Notes under the pieces: generated by a model
What the model saw: only the letters and a program-made list of their open reading frames with translations
Databases searched by the model: none
Told to the model about the DNA's origin: nothing
Position numbers and translations under genes: made by a program
Shown: in pieces, positions 11,906-25,600 of the stretch
Position numbering within the stretch: position 1 is the first letter of the stretch
Layout: every line of letters starts with the position of its first letter
Source: Stenopsyche tienmushanensis
Lineage: Eukaryota > Arthropoda > Insecta > Trichoptera > Stenopsychidae
Reading direction: 5' to 3'
NCBI GenBank assembly: GCA_008973525.1
Contig: WACJ01000514.1
Location: 1,922,001-1,986,000, forward strand
Length of the DNA stretch: 64,000 nucleotides

Positions 11906-12985
11906 ATCATCTGATCTCATAAAGCAAGAATGAATGACCCATGAAAAATTCAAGAATTGATCTTGCATCTTCCCATTATCAGTAAAGTAAAAAATTATTA
12001 ATAAATAATAGTTACAAAATGTGAAATAATATTTTAAAAAATGTTGCAAAAATCATTCAAATCCAAATATCGTAAATCATTAAAAAAATAAATAAAAAAT
12101 CTTATTAAACGTATGTGTACAATATATTTTGTTTATCGGGTTCCCACGAAAATGCAACCGAAAAGACAGACAGACAAACGGCTGTCGTGTCACTAATTTT
12201 TATGGTTTATTTTATAGATGCTTGTGATTAAAATACAATCATAAATGATCTGCAAATTAGACATTAATAAATAGGCTGTAAATCTATTTTCAATAAATTT
12301 TATCATTATAGAACTGTACAAATATATTCTTTAATCTCATTGAGATCAATTTTTTATAACAAGAATCAAGGACTTTATTTAAATTTCTAACATATGACCA
12401 AGATCTATGCAACAAAGTATCGATCATTGATCATTCAAATGATCTTCAATAAGCTGATTTGATCATAATCAATTGCTTTCAACGACGGCTTTACATTGTA
12501 GGAGCATAAGTATTACCGTAAAAAGCTTACAAAGACTAGGAAAATTAATTTATATTTTCATTGAATAGTGTAATTTTGTTGTAAAATTTAAATATGATTT
12601 TAACTATATTTACACAAAGAGGTTTCGAGAATCGAGTATCTCAAAAAGAGGATCGTTTTTAGTTCTTACAGCGAGTATATATGTTGTTAATAATATAATA
12701 TTTAAGTTATTAATAATGTATTTAATATATTATATAAAAGGTGTCTTAGAATAAAAAGGATATCTAAACATTATTTTCAGTTACTCATAGGTATTTTAAT
12801 ACTTGAAGTTGATGTATCTGTTAATAATATCACATCCTTCTAAATATTCCAACTTGTTAGCAGAAAATATCATAATTACTCCTTTATTAATCAATTTTTG
12901 TTGATTGATGTTGTAGTTTTAAACGAAACTTATGGTGTTTATTTATTGAATCTGTACGAAAAGGTTCGCAATTTCTGCGCTGAAA
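11906..12985. other. AT-rich DNA upstream of exon A
   Basis: No gene or element apart from the Su(H)-type site at 12140-12148. Confidence 0.6.
12140..12148 (-). promoter_or_regulatory. Su(H)/CSL consensus site CGTGGGAAC
   Basis: GTTCCCACG on the + strand is an exact high-affinity Su(H) consensus on the minus strand. It lies about 1.3 kb upstream of vg exon A in otherwise AT-rich DNA. Confidence 0.4.
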
Positions 12986-12989
12986 TTTT

Positions 12990-13300
12990 TCAATAAACTT
13001 GCATTGGCCAGTGGAAATTGAATGTCGATGGCGTCCGTTTCCCCCGGATCTCTCGGAAGTCCAGGCGGCCATTGGCGCTGCCATCTTCCAGGAAATTGAA
13101 ATCGCAAATGGCGGCTATCACGCTGCTTTTTTTCTTGCAATGCCCGTACTCTGGATTAAGCGGCGAATTAAACAATGGGGCGGCCACAACGACCGGGTAC
13201 ATTCCTAATTGGAAACAATCAAGTTGTCGGCTCTCCGGCAATAATTGTCCCTTGTCGGGTTTCATCCTATCTTCTTCAGTCCTGCGGCTGGAATGACATT
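12990..13300. promoter_or_regulatory. GC-richer island with four GCCAT cores, candidate Polycomb-response or enhancer element
   Basis: The island lies 170-480 bp upstream of exon A. GCCAT cores, the heart of the Pho/YY1 site, occur at 13028-13032 (minus), 13068-13072, 13080-13084 and 13108-13112 (minus). Only the one at 13080 (GCCATCTT) fits the fuller GCCATHWY consensus. Several overlapping frames are open on both strands, which is expected from the base composition. None continues into exon A or resembles Vg. vg is a Polycomb target in Drosophila, so a PRE is a reasonable guess but unproven. Confidence 0.3.
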
Positions 13301-13472
13301 TCAAACTGACACATGGAAATATTATTTAGCATTAGTAATCGAAATTTAGTTTTTTTCCAAAATACATCATAAAAAACATGTTTGATGAAAATATTTAAAT
13401 TAAATATCTGCGGTAGCTCTGTTGTGGTATCGTGTAGATTGGGTTTATGAAGAGGTGTATATTTTGTTGCAG

Positions 13473-13671
13473 TTCAACGTCCAGTCCACACAGCCGCTTT
13501 CGCAGGAAGTATACGGAAGTAGCGGTGCGGGTGCGGGGGCCGGGGGTGGTTCCGGCGGTTCTGTAAGTTCCGGGGGTGGCGCCTCCCCCGCGGCTAGCCC
13601 TCCAAGACCCCACCACCGCTTAAGAGCCAAAGAAGAAGACCTCTCCCTACACGGACGAACGAGTGCTGAGG
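13473..13671 (+). CDS. vg: vg coding exon A: Gly/Ser/Pro-rich region with KEEDL motif
   Basis: The acceptor is TTTTGTTGCAG at 13462-13472 and the donor GTAAAT starts at 13672. The exon enters in phase 0 (TTC AAC GTC) and leaves after one base of a codon. It encodes FNVQSTQPLSQEVYGSSG, then a Gly/Ala/Ser tract, SPAASPPRPHHR, and KEEDLSLHGRTSAE. The KEEDL block followed by an SAE-like tail resembles KEEDL...SEAEAR in Drosophila Vg, and FN...YGSSG resembles FNQDLYSSSG. The exon is far more GC-rich than its surroundings. An alternative acceptor CGCAG at 13498-13502 would shorten the protein by ten residues. The frame stays open upstream to 13422, but that part reads through the acceptor and is not counted as coding. 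Confidence 0.85.
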
Positions 13672-16600
13672 GTAAATCAATTCTTACATCCTAATACATT
13701 AACCAACCCCATTTCGCCTTTATTTTCATTTCATTCAATTGAATACTCTTAAAATGTATCTCTTTATTTTTTCAATACAATCATATTTAAAAATTCATTA
13801 GCAATCAATCATTCTCGATGATAATTATGTATTGATTTATATTTTTTAAATGCCTTTCTGTGCTATATTCCCGCTATGAAAAATAGCGGTTGGTTCAATT
13901 TCAAGCTATGATTAAAATCTTCGAAAATACCTTTAAATCGAATGGGCATTTTTTTGATTTTGTGCTTAGATGTCTTTATAAAAGCTTATATTTATAAGTT
14001 CAAATTAGTCACCTCGGAAATATTTTCATCTCATCTCAATCTCAATGATTGAAGATTTATAATACAATCTAATTCATGAAAATCTAATGATAGTAAAAAA
14101 CTAATATGTTATCATTTTTTTAAGACAATGAATATCTCTATTTAAATATTTATTCATAATAATATTACTATTGATGTAAATAAATGCTGAAAACAGAAAC
14201 AAGATCATCTAAGAATACATACAATATTCATTTCAAAATAAGCTAGTTTCAGCTGGTAAAAATCGGCCTATTTCGTTCAAATGAAGTCTATTATCTTAAT
14301 AGGATCTTTGTGAAATTTTCGACTTTACTTTTAGTGGGTGGTGGTGAAGACGACGACGATGACGGAAGTTGTGGAGGCGGCGGGTCTGGTGGCGGAGGCT
14401 CCCGCGCGCAATATGTATCCGCCAACTGCGTGGTGTTCACCCATTATTCTGGCGACGTAGCCACCGTTGTGGATGAACACTTTACGCGTGCCCTAGGCTG
14501 TGACAAATCCGGTTCCGGTTCTACCAAAGGTAAGCCTGAAAAAAAAACCAATTTAAATCCAATAATTCGACCTAAATTCGATTTTCAGCTCAGCTTTACA
14601 CTCAAGTTTAAAACCTTATTAATTACGATAAGTTTACTGTCTGTCATTATGTCAATATATAAATGTCGACCTAGCCATCAATCAAATGTCTGTCAATGCT
14701 CAATATTTGCTTGGGATAAATTGTTCGAGTCCACGGTCCTTGGATGCCGAGCTATATTTTATTAATAACGAGCGACATTTCTTCCCAGCATATGATCCAT
14801 AGATCGAAAAGTGATTATATCAGTCACATGCACTCGATCTAAATCACATTTGAATCTTAATGACCGACCGAGATCGTATAATACTTTAGCGCAATCGATA
14901 TCGCGGATATCAAATTAAAATCTGTTTATCCCAAATGAAGTATCGGGCGGAACATAATTAATAAAGTGCTTAATTTGTAAACTTTTTCTCGGGAATATCC
15001 GCCAAGATACGGGGTGGCTTTTAGATATCCTCGCCTGTTAACTGGTTCAAAACTAATTTCATTATGCGTGTGGCACTTGGGAATTTAATTATATCTCAGG
15101 CGCTATCCCTTGCAAACCCTTCCAGGAGCAGTTACTTACTTGCTAGTCCTTGAATCTTCCCGGTACTGAATTAACAAATTTCTCCTATGCTTACCGGGCT
15201 TATTAAATTAGCTAAGACGTTGTAAAAGTACTTAGGTTAATTAATAAAGCCGGCGCCAATCACTTTATAAATCTATTCTATACATTTCCGATAACATAAA
15301 TTTGAACAACTTTTGAACAAGTTCAAGCCAATCAATTGTTCCTAATGAAATGATTTTAATTTAATGCCAGTATTTGAAAATTATTGTTAATGTCCGCAAC
15401 GTTGAAAGCTTGGTATACTATAACTTTCTTGATTTACATTTAATTAACTTATCAATGTACAACTAACAGCTAAATTATTTGCATCTTCTTAATTGACTCT
15501 TCAACCACCTATTTTGTGTTTCAACAAAATATTGTAAAAAGGCAAAATCAAGCATAATGTATTTACGTCGGCACACTTTGTATTTTAGTTCGTCTGAAAA
15601 CTGAATGAAAATAATTCGCTGAATAATTGCACGTCATAAAGATTGACATGAATTATTCCGAGAAATGCAGCCGCAGATGCACTCTCCTTTCGACCATGGT
15701 CACGGCCGATGTAATGTCGTCATATCGGTGAAAATGCTAATGGCCACTGGTCTTACACCATTAATTTTTGGAATCCGATTGATTACATTTCCACGACGCG
15801 TTAAATATGCCGATTCCGTCTTGCAAGACAGCAGCTTATTTGTACGCCTATAGTAAACCTGGCGGATTTCCACGACTCCGAAACATTGCCATATTGCGAA
15901 CGCATGACGAATTATTGAATATGTTGTTTGAAAGGGTTCAACATAAATACTTCAGCTGCTTCCTGCAATCCTGATTGACAAATAAATACGCGTCAATCAT
16001 CCATTCGCGATGAGCCGTTTAATATGTCGAATGTAAACATGGACATATGCTAATGCAAAATATTTACTCCGAGATTGCTTTATTTCGACTCATTTTCAAA
16101 CTACGTGTGTGCAATATGATGGGCAATGACATCAAAATCACTTAACATCATATCGTCCAAAGAATTGTTGGGTTTCGAAACTTAGCATGTATATACAGAG
16201 TCATATGTAAAGTGTAAATTGCGTTGTCTTTTTAGTATCCAAATAAAATTTAGCGGGCAAGCAAAGCAATTTAAAAATAAATTAACAATCTTACTGATGA
16301 GTGTTGAAATTCCATATAAGATATACGTTGCTTAGGAAGTTTTGTCATGTCAATAATGCAATAACAGCAGAGAATAAATAATATCAGTGCGAGTCAAGGA
16401 CGAATATTTTCAGCATTTTCGGTCTGCGAAATATGACCTTGAATATAACCTAAGGTCAAGGCGTTGATATCAAAACACTTCAACTCCAATCAAATGATTC
16501 TAAAAGGAGATCCAATTTTAAATCAAATTATTAATGATAAAATGGAATAAATCTTAGATTAATCATACCAAGAGTTGCATCTAAGATAAACTTTGCAAAG

Positions 16601-19600
16601 TTTTGGATATCCATTACGACATTTTACCTATTTTTTTTCAGAATTTGGGCTAGTTAAAGCATTAAATAAGTTTAAAAACATGTTTTAAAGACTAATATAT
16701 TTATCTAAATTGTCACTATCAGATAATCATTTTGAGTCCAAAAATATATTTATTAGAATCGGTTTTACTCACAAATATTCAAAATTAGCTTACGTAAAGG
16801 TTGTTGATGATATTTTGACTACTAAAATTGAAGCTAATCCCATTCTAATTATTCACTCGCAACACATATTAAAAAAATGTCAACTTTGGAGACAAAATGA
16901 ATTGTTGTTGTTAGAACGATATTGTTAATACCAAAAAAACTTGTAGCATAAAAATATCATTAAGAGACTAAAATATTATAATTTTTTTCCAATTAATGTA
17001 TTAAACAAGAAAGTTAAGGTATGATTGAGGTAATTGGAAATAGATGCGTAAAATTATCATTAGAAAAATCTCCTATGAATCTAATAACATAAATGACACA
17101 TTTAGAAAAATGAATAATTAGCATAATTGACCCAAAAGCATAAAAATAATGTATGATCATAATTCAATACTAATTTGAATGTCGTACATGCTATTTGAAG
17201 ATTCAATTCCAAATCGAGGTGGTCCATGTCGGTCTTTAGCTTGAATTATTCGAAGGCGTCCGTGAGTCACGTGAAAGTCTTTCACCGCCGGATGAGGACG
17301 ATATGTGTCACCATTAGCGAAGTTTTAAGCATTTTAATGTTTTAGATTATGGCGGCTGAGAGTGTTTGGATAGTCGTAAATCTGTTCGGAACATTTACTA
17401 TACAAAACAACAGGTAGACACATCCAGAGTCCAGTTAATTCGAAGCGAGAGAAAACGCCACAAGCACTTACTGGAACGATCATCATCCAGGATAGGATTG
17501 AAAACGAATTTGTATTATAAAATCGATATCGGATGCATATTCTCGCTGCTGTATTTTTTTTAATTTAATGATCAATATATTGTATTGCGATTCATTCATG
17601 TATCGTGTTGATTTTAATATAATCAAATAATTACAGCCAGTTTCAGGCGGAAATTTTCTTATTAAATGTGCCATAAGTATAACCATACATTTTGGTTGCT
17701 TTAGAATAAGCTATCCTCGGTGTGTCTTAATTCGCTAATAAAACCACCAATTTGGCACCTCGCACTAATGTGCACCAGGAATTCACATAATGAGCATCTC
17801 GGGCATTAAGCATGATGCACTATATGTACATTATTATGCACACATGCAACTCGGCAGCGTCGCTGTGATTAACTAGTTATGCAGAAAATACTGCAATCAC
17901 ATTTCATTGACATATTTATGAGCCTCGACTTCGGAAAAAAATCAAAACATTAGACTCAATCGGAATTATTTCGTCCGGCAGATTGCGTTGGTTGAAATTT
18001 GACTCGAAAATAGGGCTACCGACCAGAGATTTTGATAGATTCTGTGGAGATGGGCGATTATTTGAGGATTACAAAGGATTGATAACTGTGAGGAATGTGA
18101 GTCGCTTTGTAACAAAGCTATGTTTGTGTGACATGAGCAATTCGCGGGGCATTTAATTCAACCGAAGTGACTGAATCGACCCGAAATAGCGCAGTGAGTG
18201 CGACACAAAGCATCGCCAAGTGTAAACGTTCGCACAATAATGCAATGGAGTTATCTAACTGCTATATATTGCCACGCACTGCTGTGGTGTCGACAACTGG
18301 CGATTGTGCTACGGACACTATTTGCTTGGTTTTCATTTTTTTCTTCTTAAAATACCATTTCTGCCAAACATAGGAGATATTACCTGTAGGCAGCTCCGCG
18401 ATTAAACGATCAGACTTGCTATTCAATCATCTTGGGTTCTAATCTATAGGAAGTGTGGTTTGTGACCACACTTTTAAAAACATCTGTTCGTTATGAAAAG
18501 CCATTTAAAAAAAGTTGGCAATGGTCCCATATAAGGAATTGCTAAAAACTACCCCAAAAAAGAAAAAAAATAGGACTTATTCCTAGAGAGGGATGGGAGT
18601 TTTAGGTAGGAGATGATTTATGGATAGCGAAATTATGATTATTTTTAATTGATATTTACAGTAGCTGCGAATCAGTTATTCATAGGAGACCTTGCTCGAC
18701 CTTATACATCATTTTAATATTATTTTTTAGTTGCCTCATGCCTTAATGACGAAATTATTACTTTTTATCCTGCAGTGGACTGCATTTGGCATCACTATGA
18801 TAATGATAATACTAGCAAAAAGTTCAATATTTTAAATTACTGATTAAAAACATATAGAGTTTTCAAAATCTCTATTTTATTTTGATCAAATTCATGAAAA
18901 TAAATATTGTAGTAATAAAATGCAACTCCAAGAATTTCAATTTTACCAACTTATAATAACAAAACTGCTTTTTTTATATACATTTTGGCATAAAAATGCT
19001 AATTTTATAATATGACCAAAAACAATGAAATGGGATTTTTTTCTGGAGAGTTTCATAGAATTCCACATATGATTAAGGATTTAAATCCAGGAATATGAAT
19101 ATAGAGAGAAATTCGCGATTTTTCAATTGATAATGCAGATTGCTTATAAAACAACGATCACTTATTCAGACTTCTAGCTCTTTCTTGGTTATACGATTCA
19201 TAAAATTTATAAACAACATGTTTAATTGTTAAACATGAAGCTACTCATGCTTGCAATTAAAAAATAGAGGTCAAGTTAATCCATTATTATATCAAGATTA
19301 TTATTCATATTTTTATACTGAAACGATATGGGGTTGTTTTTATGCTCGCCACAGGGTGACCGAGCATGTTAAATAGAAATCAAGATTAACCAAACAAAGA
19401 AATCTCTTTATTTTTACCAATCTAATCACCAGTACGAATCAACACGCGTTTTGCACTTAAGCGAGCCATAAATCGTTGCTAACATTTCCATTAGTTTTTG
19501 TCGACCTATCGCGAACGTTGTTCAAATTCAACCCAAAAAATATCAAATCACGCCCGCTTTATATCGAAATACATTCATAGCTTGATGTTTTATTACGGTG

Positions 19601-22600
19601 TTGGACTATGTGGAGTGTTGAGAAGCTCTGGTCGAGTCCGCAGTAGAAGCGAGCGACATTTAAACCACTCCATAAGAGAGATTGTTTACATTTTAAACGC
19701 GCCAAATTGCCGCTGAAGCGAATTCGCAGTGATCGTTAACCGCTCAAATGCAATACATCTAACAAATATGATGCAATTAATATGCGAGCAATTTTATTAA
19801 ACCAGTTATCCGGTGTATTCATGTACAGAGGTCCCAATCTTTAATATCGGGCCATAAGATTGGCAACATTTTTACTGTTATGTTTTAATGAAATATTTCC
19901 ATGGATGTTCCGTAATTATACTGAAGCATTTCACGGTTGTAAAAATAATATCCGCCAATCTAAATTTTACCAATTTCATCAAATTATAGCTAACAATCTG
20001 CTGATCAATAGCTTGATTTGCTAACTGGCAAATTTTAATCAAATATAGTTGACAAGCTCTTACATCTGAAATTGTATAAAAAGCTTTTCTAAGTATCTAA
20101 AAATGATAATTGATTCCTAAGTAAAAACATATATATTAAAGTCTTTCAAAATATTATTTATAGTATGCTAATTGCCAAAAATATGCTAATGTTGAGTTGA
20201 TGAAATAGTCCAACAATAATTTAGATCAACTTATATTATAACTATGAGAAAGCAAGGAGCTGCTGAGATCATGATTTGTACCATAATAACCAATGATTTT
20301 TGCTCCTTTTTTTGACTAATTGGAAAAATATTGCCCAAATTTGTCATCTAATCGATGCAAACATTTCAATAAAAAATCATTACATAAATGAAGTAAAATG
20401 TTTGACAAAGTATTTCATGGACATCTCAATTTAGAGTATTTTATTATCCAACGTATGCAATAAAAATAAACATGGATAATTTGACCTTGAAACTTCAATA
20501 AACTATGACTTAAGAATTTATAAGAATACAATATACCATAAAAATTTTTTTAGCAAATCTCAATTTTCCAGCTCCTTTTGATATAAAATGATGGAAAAAA
20601 TCTCATTATGAAAATGCATTCATTGATATTCGATTGTATATTCGAACGCAATTTATGTCAAAAAAATTAACTAATCCTAATCGCATTAAGAAAATTTTGC
20701 TAATGTAGAATTATATTAAATGTATGTATGAACTGTATGAATCTCATAGATCTCAGCATTCATTCAATGTGCAAAATATTAATAAAGACAGAATAATTAC
20801 TAATTTACTGTTATTTTACTATTGAACAACTCAGTTCGACAATTAAATTAATGGGTCATCTATAGGGGCAAAAATGTACACATGGATTTGAAATTAATTG
20901 AAGTTCTTAATTTACATTTCAATCGCGTCTACTTTGTACCCCTTAAGTGACACTCGTATAAGTCAATCTGGCCGAGGGCTCATTTAACATGAATGTTAAC
21001 TAAGGCTACCCTCTAGTAACCTGATACAGCCAACATATAGCCAAAATAAATCATACGAGAGAGGCGTGATGTCTGGAAGATGACATCCAGCCCCAAGTTA
21101 CACCAAATTAGAAGCTCGACCGTGTGACAACTTAATTCCGAGAGCAGTTATTACCTCTGGTTTATATTTATCCTTGCCAGCTTTTAACTCCATTGTTCGG
21201 TTTTATGTGCCACTCGATATGACTCGAGAGTCTCGAGTGTGAAAATTCCGATGCCGTATGGCTACATCGGTTTGAACTTAAAAAAATGTCGCATCAAGGA
21301 ATATTTCCGTACCGCGATCGGTGCTTAAATTTAGACGCGCGTAATTATAATATTTCACGTCGTAGTCGATAGATAAAATTTTATTGTCGAACATATCCAT
21401 ATACATCGGATATTGTATGGAAAATATTCATAATTATCGTTGTTCTCGGCGAGAATGAAGCTTTGTCGAAATACGCTTGGTGTTTGTAATAAAATATGTC
21501 ATTTTCTCGAAATGGCGTTATGATAATATACTACATGCTTCATTTTTTTAATATCGATGTTGTATAATTCTGCCACAATAGAAACATCTATTATTAAAAT
21601 TTTTATCGATAAATTCTGCATGTATTCATATTAAAATGTATTTGTATTGCATAATTTTAAAGAAAATATAGCAGTTTTGCATTAATATTATGTTATACAA
21701 AGATTGATTTCAGTAAATGAGAAAAATATTGGCAATCATATTTCTTAATACATGATATTAGAAATCATATACGAATATATTGGGAAAAATCATTATGATC
21801 AATTGTACATAATCACAAAATATATATGTTTAAAATATATTCGTAAAACAACATACATTACATCAAAATCCATCACATATGAGCATTCCTTGGATGGGTT
21901 TCTTAATATTTGCATACTACAAAATTAGGCATAGTTAAAAAATGTATGCAAAATAATGTTGTTTTTACCCTTAAAATTTATATTTATTTTTGGAATCAAT
22001 ACTCTTTAATAATTTATTGTGAAAACGTTGCCTTTTAATGGACATTAAATTCCAAATCTTATGTAATTTAGGTTTGAATTTATGTTTATTTTTCTAGAGT
22101 TATCATTTAGAGTGGTATTGCATTAACGTATAAACAAGATGCAGAACGAGATTAAACACTGATACCCTGACACACAAAAACTATTCATAATCGAGCATTT
22201 TGAAGTCATCGATCAGTTTCACAGTCGATCATATAGTATTGCTTAGCATCCAAATGGTTAAAATGCATTAAATACAGCATCCCTTTATTAAATACCTTCA
22301 AATGCCATTTAATAGATATACGAGGAATTATTTCATTATTTTAAACTCTTTCGTTTGTATACATACATGATGAATTAGCTCTATTTTTTATACATCGGGA
22401 CTGAAATGTAAGAAATGTCACTAAACTCATAGTTATGATGAATAATGAATGAAACAATATTAATAGCGATATAAGAAATTTAAGTCCGATAATGGAGATT
22501 TAAAGAATACCTTGCGCCAGATATTTTATGATGACCTACTGAAATCGCTAATTGAATCAGATTTACGATACACCATTAAGGAATTTTCATAATATCTTTA

Positions 22601-25600
22601 ATATAAATGATCAACAGTGTATATAATAAAAAAAGTTGATACAGTGAAGTATTTGGGTGCTCTCGAACTATTCTTAGAAAACAAAGAGCAGCGAGTTAAT
22701 ATGTACACTTCTTTGTTGGCAAGACCACGATATCATCAGCTTTTGCTTCAAGTCATAACAATTTACAATTTGGCGAAATGAATGACTTTCACCAAATTAG
22801 TTAATATTCTGGCTCAAATGCCAGGATTAATACTTCAAATGGTCCTCATCTGCATTTGAATGAATGCTTGCGATATAGCTTACTTTGAGGTATTAAAACC
22901 AAACGAGATTATTACAACAGAGACTTATCAGCGACAATTGAAGAAGAATGCATTATTTTTGACTATTTTTGGTATGAATATCCATCGTATTAAATCCCCG
23001 AGGTTGAGTGGGTGCTTATTTTTCATTTAGCGGTTAAACTCTTAGGCATAACAGAGCTCCTGGCTTACTCCTGGCTCAAAGCCAAACAAAAACAAATCCA
23101 CTATACATAAAACAATGCATACAAGCATCGGTCATTAATATATATTTTCACAAGGAGTCGTTTATTTCACTTCACATATATCACGTCATTGTTAGAGGAG
23201 ATCTATTGTGGTGATTATAAGATAAGATCATTAAATTTATTTCTTTCTGGGAGCGATCTTAAGGTACGTAATTTATATCTATATTTAAACCCGCCGAAAA
23301 TATTTGAAACGTATTTTATAATTATCCTAAAATTCCTGAGCTTCCTTCCTTGTACAGTTTTGGAAAATCATATTGAAAAAAGATTGCATATTGTGCACAA
23401 ATGCCAGTTGTACTTATTATTTAGCTAAATCACAGATACATGGTAAAATGTATGTTACATGGGACTTAAACTTTGTACAAAATACACTCAAACCTCTTTT
23501 TGTGCGATTTCATAAAGAATACGTATCGAGATATTTTGGATAAAATAGTAAAAAAATCATCAATACTAACCGAAGCATGGAAAAAAATAATAATTTGGGA
23601 CTGTGTAAATCATATTGCATCTGCTATCACTGAATATACAACCACGTCCTTTATTCTAGTTTAAAATTTTGGAAAAATTGTTTTCATTTTTTTGCATTTT
23701 CCTAATATTTCGACTTTTAGGAATACATTCTTCAAAGGGATTTCCAAAATTCCGACTGCTTACGGAGTTACCAAAAAATGTTGAAAAAACAAAAAATATA
23801 TTTCGACAACCCTGACACTGACAGGACATAGAGCCTATGTGTGAAACGTAGCAAATGACCCCCCTAACTCCCAATTTTTTTTTTGTCTGTCCATGTGCAA
23901 CCTGTATATATCTACGAGGGTTGTACGAGCAATATATTTTGCATTAATAGCCTCTCAGAATTACTGTTTTGATAAAATCGTACTATATTAAATTTCTTCT
24001 TTATTACTTTTTTCGCAATAATTGAGTTGTAATATGATTTTAGAGTATATTATAAGCAATCTATATCATGCCCAAATAATGGCATGAGCGTTGAACTAAA
24101 CTATTAGACTGCCCATCTATTTAGCATCAATTTCACAATACATTCCAAGAATTTCCCTACATTAGAATGAATCCACTATCTGAATATCGTTATTCTATGA
24201 AATATGTGTCAATAAATTATAAAGAACATAATACAGGACGCATAATTTAATGTCAATCTACTTACTACGAGTATACATGAGCTTTCTTAGAAGAGTTCTT
24301 AATTACTTAATGGCTGTGAAGGTTTTAAAAAATATAAATGACGCTATTGCAAACATTGCAGAAATGTCACAGCAGTTGGGATTTGTATAGCAGCCAGGAA
24401 ATGTGGTTGTTTGACAATTATAAATGAAACGATTTGCTTAATTTCTACATTTTGTCGCATTGAGACAACGGCCATTTAAGTTATTTATTCGCAAATGCTT
24501 TCAATATGTCTGCAATATAATAAATAGGCATTAAGCACATACTCCACTCGATACCATGTATGAATAATTGCGATTAGTGTCATTGTTTTGTACAAAACCG
24601 TGCATTTATTTTCAAAGCGTTTTGGTGAAATTATGTGGAATGCTTTACGGGAGCATTTCGGTGATGACAGGAACAAGACAACGCATAATGAAGACAACAA
24701 AGACAAGAACGATATGTATAAAACATTAGAATGACAAAAGCTGTTGCTGTTGACGATGATAAAATCAACATTCACTCGGACTGCATGTAACTCTTCGCGG
24801 TAGCATATGAGATTACACGTTAAAATTCAATTTTCAAGCGTTAAAAATAATGAGTTGGTTGATTTGGGTTCGAATCCAATTATGGGAACAATTTTCATGT
24901 CATCGATAAATTGGGAAGGTTGGGTGCATCTACATTTCCGATCAATGTTTCGAAACAGATTTCTTGGTTATGGAATCACAAATGAATGAAAATTTATATT
25001 TTCAGAAGCAAGAAATCAGATTAAACTTGAATGGCGACGATCAATTGTCAAGAATCGTTATCGTAATATTCCTAATATTTTAATACAAGTTTTTGAGTCC
25101 ATCCATCGGTTAAATTGTGCAATATGTGTCATTTCCAGCAAAAAGTTTCTGATTTACATTTCTTGCTTTAATTTGTAGTTGTTTTTTTAGATTTATTGCG
25201 ACAGCACGTATATTCATTACGTTTATTACACCGTTACTTCAAAAAGCATTTTTTTTAGCATATCTCTAACGAGCATTTTTACTTCAAACATGAGAAGATC
25301 AAATCAATAGCACAGAAGATTAATACTCCCTTTCATCGCAAACCGTGATGTGAAATGACTAAAAAACACGTGTATCCATAAATTATGTGTGTTTTCGAGA
25401 CATGAATAAGTGCGTGCTAACTAGTATTTAATTAAAGCGCTCTTACAAAAGAGTCGGCCGCAGATTTTCAAGAAAGCCAAGAGTATCAGCCTCGTTGGTG
25501 GGTTTTATTTTTTTTTTCTTCATATAAATTATATATTGCGAGCTGAAAAGCTGACATTTTATTTATCTATCAACGTCCAGCGTTTGTTACACGGCATTAA

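Noticed and set aside
14530..14765. Continuation of the TDU exon frame to a stop at 14763-14765
   Set aside because: A strong GTAAGC donor follows AAAG, composition turns intronic, and the next exon restores the known Vg order.
22640..22760. ADDIVVL-like peptide on the minus strand, suggestive of a reverse transcriptase
   Set aside because: Only a few residues match, the Tyr is missing, and no neighbouring reverse-transcriptase motifs are found on that strand.
24860..24885. GGTTCGAATCC, a tRNA T-arm-like string
   Set aside because: Flanking bases do not form the T stem, and no anticodon or acceptor stem can be placed.
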